From a virus: 20,732 nucleotides of DNA. Positions within the stretch are counted from its first letter, which is position 1. Each line of letters starts with the position of its first letter. The DNA is taken from positions 1-20,732 of IMG/VR virus record IMGVR_UViG_3300034198_027847. One strand, 5' to 3'. The translations under genes were made by a program, and so were the position numbers. Of the stretch, positions 1 to 6,889 are shown piece after piece. The notes beneath the pieces are model-generated. The model saw only the letters and a program-made list of their open reading frames with translations. It searched no databases and was not told the DNA's origin.

Positions 1-1
1 A

Positions 2-145
2 GAGCCTAATGGCAAAACAAGAATAAAAATAGCAGAGTACGAAGAAATTTATTGGCAAAGAGCAGAAAAAAAAGCTTTATCATTAGAGTTACAAGGATAT
101 ACTAAGATAGTTGTTTTTGAAAAAATGAGGACTACAAACAAATAA
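2..145 (+). CDS. C-terminal end of an unknown protein (partial, 5' end outside window)
   Basis: An open frame runs from the left edge to a TAA at 143-145 and encodes the last 47 residues of a protein. The piece is mixed charged and helical-looking, with a Tyr/Trp-containing stretch (EYEEIYWQRAEKK) and a basic end. I do not recognise a family. The following gene begins 25 bases later with its own strong ribosome binding site, so this is the end of an upstream gene in the same direction. Confidence 0.6.
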   Translation, partial: EPNGKTRIKIAEYEEIYWQRAEKKALSLELQGYTKIVVFEKMRTTNK

Positions 146-158
146 TTTTGGTTTGCAT

Positions 159-165
159 AAGGAGG
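159..165 (+). promoter_or_regulatory. Strong Shine-Dalgarno that fixes the start of the glycosyltransferase gene
   Basis: AAGGAGG lies 5 bases before the ATG at 171. A TTG at 153 is in frame but lies upstream of this site, so the ribosome binding site would be inside the gene if TTG were used. The ATG at 171 is therefore the start. Confidence 0.8.
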
Positions 166-170
166 ATACT

Positions 171-1235
171 ATGGATATAAATCTCAGTTGCCCAATAAAT
201 CAGCTTGGGTATGGCGTTGTTGGTTTAAACATTTTTTTAAATCTACAAAAAAATCACAATGTCGCACTGTGGCCAATTGGACCAGTAGATTGCGAAGAAT
301 CAAAACATGATGCCTTAAGAGCATCTATTGAAAAAACAAAAACATTTAATTACACAGCACCAAGTTTAAAAATATGGCATCAATTTGATATGGCATCTCA
401 TGTTGGAAACGGCAAAAAGTTTGGTTTAACATTTTTTGAAACTAACAAAATAAAAGAAAATGAAATTCATCATTTAAAATTTTTAGAAAAAGTATTTGTT
501 ACATCTTCTTGGGCAAAAGATGTTCTTATAAATTCTGGTTTGGAAAGTTCAAATATAGTAGTTGTAAAGCTTGGAGTGGATAAAATAGTATTTCCAGAAT
601 CTAAAATAGATGATAAAAAAACAACCAAAATAGTTTGTGTTGGCAAATGGGAGATAAGAAAGGGCCACGATCTTATTATAGATATTATAGAAAGAACTTT
701 TGATAAAGACGATGATTTCAAGCTTGTAATGTGTTGCTCTAACCCATTTTTATCAGATGAAGAACAAAATCACTGGATTTCTTTTTTTGAAAAAAGTAAG
801 TATTTTGACAAAATAATTGTTTTAAAAGAAAGATTAAAATCTCAAACAGATGTTAACAGATTAATGCATGGTTCTGATGTTGGAATATTCCCATATCGTG
901 CAGAAGCTTGGAATTTAGAACTTTCTGAAATGTTGTCTATGGGTAAACATTGCATTGCTACAAACTATTCTGGCCCAACAGAGTTTGCTAATGATGCTGG
1001 TGCAATTTTAATTAATCCAGAAGGCATGGAAAATGCTTATGATGGAAAATGGTTTGATGGTTCAGCAGAATGGGCAAAGCTTGGTAAAAAATATGTAGAG
1101 GAATTTTCTTCTGCATTAAGAAGTATTCATGAGCAAAAACAAAAGGGCGATTTAAAAATAAATTCTAAAGGCATAAACTATTTTAATGAAAACACTTGGG
1201 AAAAATCTTGTGAAACAATAACAGGTGAATTATGA
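171..1235 (+). CDS. GT4-like glycosyltransferase (GT-B fold)
   Basis: A 354-aa protein of the retaining GT-B glycosyltransferase type (Glyco_transf_1, GT4 group), which moves a sugar from a nucleotide-sugar donor to an unknown acceptor. The N-terminal half has the acceptor-side pattern with a glycine-rich start (NQLGYGVVGLNIF). The C-terminal domain opens with VCVGKWEIRKGHDL (K159, R163, K164 in the place of the phosphate-binding residues). It also carries an EX7E motif, E245 to E253 (AEAWNLELSE), followed by SMGKHCIATNYSGPTEF, typical of the donor pocket. No signal peptide or membrane span is seen. Phage enzymes of this type modify phage DNA, virion proteins or host surface glycans; the target cannot be read here. 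Its stop overlaps the next ATG by 4 bases (ATGA), so the two are probably co-translated. Confidence 0.88.
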   Translation: MDINLSCPINQLGYGVVGLNIFLNLQKNHNVALWPIGPVDCEESKHDALRASIEKTKTFNYTAPSLKIWHQFDMASHVGNGKKFGLTFFETNKIKENEIHHLKFLEKVFVTSSWAKDVLINSGLESSNIVVVKLGVDKIVFPESKIDDKKTTKIVCVGKWEIRKGHDLIIDIIERTFDKDDDFKLVMCCSNPFLSDEEQNHWISFFEKSKYFDKIIVLKERLKSQTDVNRLMHGSDVGIFPYRAEAWNLELSEMLSMGKHCIATNYSGPTEFANDAGAILINPEGMENAYDGKWFDGSAEWAKLGKKYVEEFSSALRSIHEQKQKGDLKINSKGINYFNENTWEKSCETITGEL

Positions 1236-1630
1236 ATTTGACAGTATCATTTTTAATGTGCAAAACAGATGATGGTAAAGAACCTTCAATTATGTTTTTA
1301 AAAAACAAAAATGGTAATTATGAATTGCCAAGTTTTCAAATGAAAGATGATGAATATGATGTTGATGAATTTGTTAATACAACATTTAAATCAATTACTG
1401 GTGTTCAAGCGATAGACAAAAAAGGTTTTGGCTGGATTAATTTATTTTTATCTGGAACTATAGTGTCAAACAAAAAATACAGTTTTGTTTATATGTGCAA
1501 GCTTCCAGATATTATAAATACAGAAGCTTATGAAGCTATTAAAATGAGTTCTATTCTTGAATCAGAAAATTTTGAAGAGAATTATATTTCTCAAGTTATT
1601 TACTGTTTTAATAATTTGTATATTAGATAA
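1232..1630 (+). CDS. Nudix-like protein with a degenerate catalytic motif
   Basis: A 132-aa protein. The layout resembles a Nudix hydrolase: a beta strand with FLKNKNGNYELPSF where Nudix proteins have the 'G-x-W-x-L-P-G-G' strand, then an acidic stretch and a helix ending in SITGVQ, which matches the 'E-E-T-G' end of the Nudix box. The catalytic REUXEE residues are not there; the helix reads VDEFVNTTFKSITG. It may therefore bind nucleotides or nucleotide-sugars without hydrolysing them, or be something else with a similar fold. It overlaps the glycosyltransferase stop by 4 bases, which hints at a shared task such as handling sugar nucleotides. The family assignment rests on pattern only. Confidence 0.5.
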   Translation: MNLTVSFLMCKTDDGKEPSIMFLKNKNGNYELPSFQMKDDEYDVDEFVNTTFKSITGVQAIDKKGFGWINLFLSGTIVSNKKYSFVYMCKLPDIINTEAYEAIKMSSILESENFEENYISQVIYCFNNLYIR

Positions 1631-1631
1631 T

Positions 1632-1940
1632 ATGAAAAACATAAAAATAATTTTTGATGTAAACTCAAGTGATATTATAACAACATTTGTATTTCCAGAA
1701 ATAATAGACAAAGAAGAAAAATCTGTTTTATCTGAAAAAACAGCATCTTTTCTTTCTTCTTTGCAAACTGGAGGTATGATGACATCAATAATACATGGTG
1801 TTGTTGAAGGTGGAATTATTTCTGACGATAAGAGTTTATCTGATTTAATAATTAAAAAAATGCTTTCTAATTTTTTAGTTACATCAGATGAAAAGCCATT
1901 GGTTCTTCCGAGTGAAGCATTTGTTTTTAAGGAAAAATAA
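1632..1940 (+). CDS. Hypothetical protein, 102 aa
   Basis: A small protein of no recognised family, beginning MKNIKIIFDVNSSDIITTFVF. The frame extends upstream to a TTG at 1557, but that would overlap the preceding gene by 74 bases. The ATG at 1632, one base after the previous stop, is the better start, although no clear Shine-Dalgarno precedes it. The protein has a beta-like N-terminus, a middle rich in Ser and Gly (SLQTGGMMTSIIHGVVEGG) and a helical end. Its TAA overlaps the ATG of thyX by one base (TAATG), so it is translated with thyX. Function unknown. Confidence 0.7.
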   Translation: MKNIKIIFDVNSSDIITTFVFPEIIDKEEKSVLSEKTASFLSSLQTGGMMTSIIHGVVEGGIISDDKSLSDLIIKKMLSNFLVTSDEKPLVLPSEAFVFKEK

Positions 1941-2743
1941 TGACAATAGAAGCAAAAATAATTTCAGATTCTATATCTATTCATAATAGAAGAATAACCA
2001 CTATGGTTATTAAATATCCAAGATTTATACATTCTGAGTTTATGACACATAGGATTTTTTCTAGAAATGCTAGTAGTAGCCGAGCTATACCAGTTGATAA
2101 AATGATTGATGATATTAAAGAGGATATGGCAAAACCAAGCGTTTGGGCAAAAAACCAAAAGGGAATGTCATCTGGCGAAAAATTAGATCATAACAAAGAA
2201 GTCATGTGTAATCATGTTTGGCAAGAAGCAGCAGAGTTTGTTATCAAAAAATGTGCATTATTAAAAGAGCTTGGTGTTCATAAAAGTATAGCCAATAGAA
2301 TATTAGAGCCATTTTCGCACATAACAACAATTGTTACTTCTACAGAATGGGATAATTTTTTTAAACTTAGAATAAGTCCTGATGCACAACCAGAGATATG
2401 TGAATTGGCTACAAAAATGAAAGCCGTATTAGATGAATCAACTCCTAAACTTAAAAACTTTGGTGATTGGCATATTCCATTTGGCGATGCTTATGTAGAT
2501 GATGGTATACCAATAGAAAAAATGCTTAAAATAAGTGTGGCTCGTTGTGCTAGAGTTAGTTATCTAAATTTTGAAGGTAAAATAGACAATGAAAAAGATT
2601 ATGATCTTCACGATAGATTAATGAATGAAGGTCATTGGAGTCCTTTTGAACATTGTGCTACTCCTACATCATCTGACATTTATAGTGGCAACTTCTTAGG
2701 GTGGCTACAATATAGAAAATTTGCGGATAGAAAGAATGATTAA
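1940..2743 (+). CDS. thyX: FAD-dependent thymidylate synthase ThyX
   Basis: A 267-aa flavin-dependent thymidylate synthase, which makes dTMP from dUMP using methylene-tetrahydrofolate and NADPH. The ThyX signature RHR-x7-S appears as THRIFSRNASSSRAIP (residues 36-51). The family's first Arg is Thr36, while His37, Arg38, Ser46 (the conserved serine) and Arg48 are kept. Near the C-terminus come GHWSPFEH and FLGWLQYRKF, both conserved ThyX blocks that bind dUMP and FAD. Length is close to the family's usual 220-270 aa. It starts on the last base of the previous stop and overlaps the next gene by 8 bases. With the class II reductase and the dNMP kinase in this window it forms the phage's own dNTP supply. 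Confidence 0.93.
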   Translation: MTIEAKIISDSISIHNRRITTMVIKYPRFIHSEFMTHRIFSRNASSSRAIPVDKMIDDIKEDMAKPSVWAKNQKGMSSGEKLDHNKEVMCNHVWQEAAEFVIKKCALLKELGVHKSIANRILEPFSHITTIVTSTEWDNFFKLRISPDAQPEICELATKMKAVLDESTPKLKNFGDWHIPFGDAYVDDGIPIEKMLKISVARCARVSYLNFEGKIDNEKDYDLHDRLMNEGHWSPFEHCATPTSSDIYSGNFLGWLQYRKFADRKND

Positions 2744-3308
2744 AAAAATACAATGGTTAAAGTGGGAAGATCCACTTACACCAAATAAAGAAGATATTGA
2801 TCTTGAAACAAAATCTCATAAAGACAGCTTTAAAGAATTTGATGATTCTGAAGAAAGACATGTTAGATTAGTTGTTGGTCCTTATGGTCTTTTGCCATTA
2901 AATGAAAATGCTGTTACAGCAAGACTTTACAAGCTTTGGGTTGGTCATTGTAACTTTGAAATAACCGATACGGTAAAAGAAAAAATAGAATCTGTTGCTG
3001 GAGTAGAAGTTTTACGAATATGGACAAGATACAGATTTTGGTTAGGTGTAGCAAATCTTTTTGATGATTCAGATGTTCAAACTAATATAGAAAAACTTTT
3101 AACCGAAGAGAAAGAATCGAAGAATAAAAATATTGCACTTAAAGCTTTAATAAAAGTTTTAAAAAATAAATATAAATTTTGGGCAGTTCTTTTAGAAAAG
3201 AATGGTGAATTAAAAACTGTTGGCAGTGAAAATATTGAAGATGTAAAAAAAGAAACAGAATTGAATAAAAATTTAAACATATTAGCTTGCAGTTGGAAAA
3301 ATGATTGA
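2736..3308 (+). CDS. Conserved-looking phage protein of unknown function
   Basis: A 190-aa protein starting at ATG 2736; an in-frame TTG at 2721 is further inside thyX and is not favoured. A compact alpha/beta part (about residues 40-120) contains RHVRLVVGPYGLLPLNENAV and VEVLRIWTRYRFWLGVANLF, aromatic and well ordered. A Lys/Glu-rich helical linker and a short C-terminal strand region (KFWAVLLEKNGELKTVGS) follow. I cannot assign a family; the ordered N-terminal domain suggests a real conserved protein. No membrane span or metal cluster is visible. It overlaps thyX by 8 bases, and the short gap after it (3309-3347) may hold a promoter. Confidence 0.72.
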   Translation: MIKKIQWLKWEDPLTPNKEDIDLETKSHKDSFKEFDDSEERHVRLVVGPYGLLPLNENAVTARLYKLWVGHCNFEITDTVKEKIESVAGVEVLRIWTRYRFWLGVANLFDDSDVQTNIEKLLTEEKESKNKNIALKALIKVLKNKYKFWAVLLEKNGELKTVGSENIEDVKKETELNKNLNILACSWKND

Positions 3309-3316
3309 TATATTAT
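3287..3316 (+). promoter_or_regulatory. Possible sigma70-like promoter before the small-gene block
   Basis: TATTAT at 3311-3316 is one base from the -10 consensus. TTGCAG at 3287-3292, 18 bases upstream, is a weak -35. The site sits at the end of the preceding gene and just before a 39-base gap and a strong ribosome binding site. AT-rich DNA gives such matches by chance, so this is tentative. Confidence 0.22.
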
Positions 3317-3347
3317 ATTTATCCATTACTCAAAAGGAGTTTTCACT

Positions 3348-3608
3348 ATGTCAGATGTTGTAAAAGGTTTTAATCCTGATCAAGTTGCAAAGTCTGTAGC
3401 CATTATTGTTTCTACCTTAAAATGGGTTTCTACCATTATTCCTGGTGATTCAGATGATAAAGTTGTGGCTCAAATTGTTAAAATTGCTGAAGAACCTTGG
3501 TTTGTTACAGCTTTGACTTTTTTGATTAATAAGTTTGACGGTGATCTTAGTCAAATAAAAGCAGAAGATTTTATTTTGGCTGCTAGAACTGCCCAAGGCA
3601 AAAAATAG
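3348..3608 (+). CDS. Small hypothetical protein, 86 aa
   Basis: An 86-aa protein preceded by AAGGAG at 3334-3339, 8 bases before the ATG, one of the better ribosome binding sites here. That suggests it is made in quantity. It has a hydrophobic helix (VAKSVAIIVSTLKWVSTII, about residues 13-31), a short acidic loop (PGDSDDK), a second helix with EEPWFVTALTFLINKF, and a basic end. The helices could be membrane-associated or form a small helical bundle. No family recognised. It opens the block with the membrane peptide, secreted protein and cysteine peptidase genes that follow. Confidence 0.72.
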   Translation: MSDVVKGFNPDQVAKSVAIIVSTLKWVSTIIPGDSDDKVVAQIVKIAEEPWFVTALTFLINKFDGDLSQIKAEDFILAARTAQGKK

Positions 3609-3751
3609 TGCTTAAGTTTTTAATTGAATTTATTTCTAATGTTGTAATAGCTATTTTTTTAGCAATTATATTTATATTGTTTTATGTTTCAGACAGTTTA
3701 AAAAAACATAAACATAATAAAGAATGTTTTATTGATAAAACCAATAAGTAA
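3608..3751 (+). CDS. Small single-span membrane protein, 47 aa
   Basis: A short ORF starting at GTG, whose first base is the last base of the preceding TAG, and ending at TAA 3749-3751. Residues 8-27 form one long uninterrupted hydrophobic segment (FISNVVIAIFLAIIFILFYV). A Ser-Asp turn and a basic tail with Lys and His follow. Charge and length fit a bitopic inner-membrane peptide, such as a holin or spanin component or an accessory of the secreted protein encoded next. There is no direct evidence for either role. An AAGG about 9 bases upstream of the GTG supports translation. Confidence 0.55.
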   Translation: MLKFLIEFISNVVIAIFLAIIFILFYVSDSLKKHKHNKECFIDKTNK

Positions 3752-3767
3752 ATTATAGGAAATTAAT

Positions 3768-4547
3768 ATGTTTAAGAAATCATTGTTTTTTTTGTTGATG
3801 TTTTGCAATTTTACTTTTGCAGAAAACTTTATAATTCCCGAACAAAAAATTATTGGGGCAGAAGTTCCTATTCCATTAGGTGAGCTTGTAGATTTATCTA
3901 TAAGCCCAATTCAATCTGCACCAAAATTTTTAATTTCAACCACATATGCATGGAAAGTTTTTGATGGTTATACAGAAAAAAGAATTCGCAATTATGAAAA
4001 TGGTGTTTTCTTTGGTTCTGGTATACAAGCAAAAAAGCTTAAGGTTATTGTTGCAATAACTCATTTATATGTAGTTAAAGATAATGAAAAGCTTTTAGAG
4101 GCAGCTACTAGAACTAATTTTATTTCAACAGATGTTTTTATTGGTGAACAAGAGCCTGATACTCCACCAGAGCCAGAGGTTGAACCAGAATTTGGAGAAT
4201 CAAAGTATCAACTTTCTAAATTTATCTATGATAATGTTAAACTTTTAAAAATATCAAAGTCAGATAAAGCAAAACAATCTGCTGCTATTGCAACATCTTT
4301 TGATAGTATGGCTGCTGCTATTGCTGCCGGAACAATTGCAACACTTGAAGACATACTTAAAAAGACAGCAGAATCAAATAAATTAGCATTAACAAAATCT
4401 GGTGGAGATAGAACAAAATGGGAACCAGTGTTTACAGAAATACAAGAAAAACTTTTTGACTTATATAAAACAAATAAAATGCAAACTAAAGAAGACTTTG
4501 CTGCTGCGTGGAGAGAAATATCCTCTGGACTTAAATTAGTAAAATAG
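3768..4547 (+). CDS. Secreted protein with signal peptide, beta domain and helical C-terminus
   Basis: A 259-aa protein with AGGA 8 bases before the ATG. Residues 1-18 (MFKKSLFFLLMFCNFTFA) form a classical Sec signal peptide with a likely cut after A18; Cys13 has no lipobox around it. Residues about 19-128 look beta-rich (IPLGELVDLSISPI, SGIQAKKLKVIVAITHLYVV), similar in feel to an Ig/PKD-like fold. A Pro/Glu linker (TPPEPEVEPE) leads to a helical domain of about 115 residues, rich in Ala and Lys and ending AWREISSGLKLVK. A phage protein exported to the periplasm or cell surface could take part in lysis, superinfection exclusion or virion assembly. The family is not recognised. Its stop lies just before the peptidase gene, whose Shine-Dalgarno overlaps its last codons. 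Confidence 0.75.
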   Translation: MFKKSLFFLLMFCNFTFAENFIIPEQKIIGAEVPIPLGELVDLSISPIQSAPKFLISTTYAWKVFDGYTEKRIRNYENGVFFGSGIQAKKLKVIVAITHLYVVKDNEKLLEAATRTNFISTDVFIGEQEPDTPPEPEVEPEFGESKYQLSKFIYDNVKLLKISKSDKAKQSAAIATSFDSMAAAIAAGTIATLEDILKKTAESNKLALTKSGGDRTKWEPVFTEIQEKLFDLYKTNKMQTKEDFAAAWREISSGLKLVK

Positions 4548-4554
4548 GTGAAAA

Positions 4555-5478
4555 ATGTCTGAATTATCAAAGATTAATGGTTGGGCAGGAAAAAACAATC
4601 CTTCGCTTGTTGAAAGCGAGTTTAATTTAATTAAAGATGATGGATCATTTAGAGATTTTAATGTTTATGGCAAAAGCCAAGACACTAAAGGCAAAAAAAT
4701 GATGTTATATGATGTTGTTCGAAAAGTTCTTGGTAAGGATACTGAGAACTACGAGCAACAAATTGGAGATTGCGTAAGTTTTGGTGCTAAAAATGCTGTT
4801 GAATATTTAATGGCTACTGAAAAACTTATGAAGGGCGATCACGAAAAATTTGAACCTGTCTTTCCTCCATATCTTTATGGAATAGGAAGAGTTTTTGTTG
4901 GTCGTGGACAATTAAATGGTGAAGATGGATCTCTTGGTAGTTGGATGGCAGATGCTGTTATTAAATATGGTGTTTTGCGTAGTGGTTTTGATGGTGTTCC
5001 TAAGTATGCTGGAAGCGTAGCTAAAAAATGGGGCGATACACCAGGACCAGATAAGAAGTTTATTGAAGAAGGAACTAAACACCCAGTAAAATCTGCTGCT
5101 AAAATTAAAAGTTGGGATCAATTAGTTGAAGCTATTGTTAATGGATATCCTTGCACCACTGCTAGTGATGTGGGATATGAAATGGAAGCAGAATCTGATG
5201 GATTTCATAGTCAGACAGATAATTGGGGCCATCAAATGTGCTTTATAGGTGTTGATGATAGGGCTAAAGACCCATATGCAATCATAGTTAATAGTTGGGG
5301 CGATGCTCATGGTCACCTTAAAGACTTTGATACTGGAGATAATCTACCCATAGGTGTTCTTAGAGTTAGAAAGAAAGATGCTGAAAAGCACATTAGGGCT
5401 GGTGAAACCTTTGCGTATAGCAATTTTGATGGTTTTCCAGAACAATTAATAGATAAAAAACTATTTATGCTTATTTAG
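4555..5478 (+). CDS. Papain-like (C1 family) cysteine peptidase
   Basis: A 307-aa protein with the catalytic layout of C1 papain-type peptidases. QQIGDCVSFGAKNA holds the nucleophile C73 with Q68/Q69 as the oxyanion-hole residue, WGHQMCFIGVDD holds H226, and IVNSWGD holds N246 in the usual NSWG block. No signal peptide and no clear propeptide are seen; the N-terminal 50 residues precede the catalytic Cys by only a short helix-rich stretch. The C-terminus ends with FDGFPEQLIDKKLFMLI. C1 peptidases are not common in phages. The position between a secreted protein and a basic two-domain protein suggests processing of a virion or envelope protein, or cleavage of host proteins. Substrate unknown. 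AGGTGA just before the ATG is the ribosome binding site. Confidence 0.85.
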   Translation: MSELSKINGWAGKNNPSLVESEFNLIKDDGSFRDFNVYGKSQDTKGKKMMLYDVVRKVLGKDTENYEQQIGDCVSFGAKNAVEYLMATEKLMKGDHEKFEPVFPPYLYGIGRVFVGRGQLNGEDGSLGSWMADAVIKYGVLRSGFDGVPKYAGSVAKKWGDTPGPDKKFIEEGTKHPVKSAAKIKSWDQLVEAIVNGYPCTTASDVGYEMEAESDGFHSQTDNWGHQMCFIGVDDRAKDPYAIIVNSWGDAHGHLKDFDTGDNLPIGVLRVRKKDAEKHIRAGETFAYSNFDGFPEQLIDKKLFMLI

Positions 5479-5489
5479 AAAGGTTTAAT

Positions 5490-6380
5490 ATGATAGATAA
5501 ATCTGAAGGTTTACAATATGGAAAACCAGACAAAAACGATCCAAGAAAAACTCCAGCAAAACCAGATGAACAAAAAAAAGGTTCTAAAAATAATCCAAAA
5601 GACTCTGCTAATAAACCAAATAAAGATATAGAACTATCAAAAGAAACTGAAGATAAAATTAAAGTTTTAATGCAAGAACATAATGCTAAAGATCCAGAGT
5701 TTAAAGCAAATATGGGTCAATTAAAATCTGTTTTTAGAAGAGGTGCTGGAGCATTTTCTACTAGTCATGCACCAAAAATGAATAGATCAGGTTGGGGTTT
5801 GGCTAGAGTAAGAGCTTTTTTATATTTACTTCGCAATAAAAGACCATCAAATCCAAATTATAAACAAGACAATGATTTATTGCCAAAAGATCATCCAAAA
5901 AGCACAAAAAAATCTTCAGCATCTTATCTGTATGAAGAAATTGATTATTCTGAATTTTTAAATTCTATCAAAGATATAATAGTTAAAAGTAAAGAAAGAA
6001 GTAAGGCTTTTTCAGATATTGAAAAATATTTTACTAAATCTTCTGAAGGTTATGATGCACCAGAATCTGCCAGAAATAACGCAAGGAAAGTTTTGCAATG
6101 GAAAGACAAATATGGAAAAGAATGCAAAGGAATGACTGCTGTTGGTTGGGCAAGAGCCAGAGATTTGGCTGGAAATGCTATGCTGTCTGCTGACACAGTG
6201 AAAAGAATGGCTCAATTTAATAGGCATGGTTCTAATTATGAAAAAGCAAAATCTAAACCAGAATATAAAACTAAACCTTGGACTATTCCAGCAGTAGTTG
6301 CATGGTTAGGTTGGGGTGGAACATCTGGTATTGAATGGGCAATCAGAACAAGTCAATCTATTATCAAAAACAAAAAGTAA
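5490..6380 (+). CDS. Basic protein with two phage-associated domains
   Basis: A 296-aa, strongly basic protein. The first 70 residues are a Lys/Pro/Asn-rich disordered tail with KKGSKNNPKDSANKP. Domain 1 (about residues 74-130) carries MGQLKSVFRRGAGAFSTSH, then MNRSGWGLARVRAFLYLL and DNDLLPKDHP. Domain 2 (about 186-293) carries ARNNARKVLQWKDKYG, GMTAVGWARARDLAG, MAQFNRH and VVAWLGWGGTSGIEWA. Both domains share a GW-x-x-AR core, so they may be distant copies. I remember such sequences from phage genomes, often without an assigned role. The basic charge would suit nucleic-acid or capsid contact. AGAAAGG precedes the ATG by about 6 bases. No membrane span. Confidence 0.72.
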   Translation: MIDKSEGLQYGKPDKNDPRKTPAKPDEQKKGSKNNPKDSANKPNKDIELSKETEDKIKVLMQEHNAKDPEFKANMGQLKSVFRRGAGAFSTSHAPKMNRSGWGLARVRAFLYLLRNKRPSNPNYKQDNDLLPKDHPKSTKKSSASYLYEEIDYSEFLNSIKDIIVKSKERSKAFSDIEKYFTKSSEGYDAPESARNNARKVLQWKDKYGKECKGMTAVGWARARDLAGNAMLSADTVKRMAQFNRHGSNYEKAKSKPEYKTKPWTIPAVVAWLGWGGTSGIEWAIRTSQSIIKNKK

Positions 6381-6383
6381 ATC

Positions 6384-6527
6384 ATGTTAAATCTAGTGCT
6401 TTTTTTATTGTTTAATCAAACTATAAGCAAAGAGCAATTTGTATTAATAGAAAAAGACCCTATTTCATTTTCTAAATTAATAGAAGAAATTAAAAAAACA
6501 GCAAAACAAGAGAATTGTTTAACCTGA
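6384..6527 (+). CDS. Small ORF, 47 aa, hydrophobic N-terminus
   Basis: A short ORF in the gap between two larger genes. It starts 3 bases after the previous stop, and its TGA overlaps the first upstream ATG of the next frame by one base. The N-terminus (MLNLVLFLLFNQTIS) is hydrophobic; the rest is a charged helix rich in Lys and Glu. It could be a small secreted or membrane-tethered peptide. No good Shine-Dalgarno is visible, so translation would depend on coupling to the upstream gene. Real-gene status is supported mainly by tight packing. Confidence 0.45.
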   Translation: MLNLVLFLLFNQTISKEQFVLIEKDPISFSKLIEEIKKTAKQENCLT

Positions 6528-6528
6528 T

Positions 6529-6532
6529 GGAG
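6529..6532 (+). promoter_or_regulatory. Shine-Dalgarno favouring ATG 6542 over ATG 6527
   Basis: GGAG lies 9 bases before the ATG at 6542. The in-frame ATG at 6527 overlaps this motif and has only a weak AAGAGA 13 bases upstream. The shorter start is preferred. Confidence 0.5.
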
Positions 6533-6541
6533 AAAAAAATA

Positions 6542-6889
6542 ATGCGGTCGCATAAAAAAATAGAATTAATTTTACAAAAATCAGAAACAATAAAACACTA
6601 TGATGCTATTGGAATTATAACCATTATTATGTTGGTTGGATTTATAGTTGATGGAATTAGCATACTTAAATTTTGCACTTCTAAAAAAGGTGTTGCTTTA
6701 ATAATTAAAAATGGCGGTCCTTTAGTAAGAATGTTTATAAGAAGAAATTTATACAACAAAATAATTAAAGCAAATGTTTCAGCAGAACACGCTAAGATTA
6801 TATCTGATACAATAGTTGAATTAATGCAATCTTTGTCTGTTGATGAAATAGTATCACTTTTGGATATGGTTTATAATGAAAATAGTTAA
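6542..6889 (+). CDS. Small membrane protein, about 115 aa
   Basis: A small protein with one clear hydrophobic segment (AIGIITIIMLVGFIVDGISIL, about residues 22-42). It is flanked by a basic N-terminus and a Cys/Lys-rich segment, and followed by a second moderately hydrophobic stretch and basic residues (VRMFIRRNLYNK). The last third is a predicted amphipathic helix pair. The length is 115 aa from ATG 6542 and 120 aa from ATG 6527. No family recognised. Its 3' end overlaps the next gene by 14 bases, so the two are likely translated together. Confidence 0.65.
   Translation: MRSHKKIELILQKSETIKHYDAIGIITIIMLVGFIVDGISILKFCTSKKGVALIIKNGGPLVRMFIRRNLYNKIIKANVSAEHAKIISDTIVELMQSLSVDEIVSLLDMVYNENS

Noticed and set aside
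153-170. TTG start for the GT4-like gene, and similar TTG starts at 1557, 2721, 6515, 11989, 13749 and 16080
   Set aside because: In each case a downstream ATG has better spacing to a Shine-Dalgarno or to the previous stop, and the extra residues add nothing recognisable.
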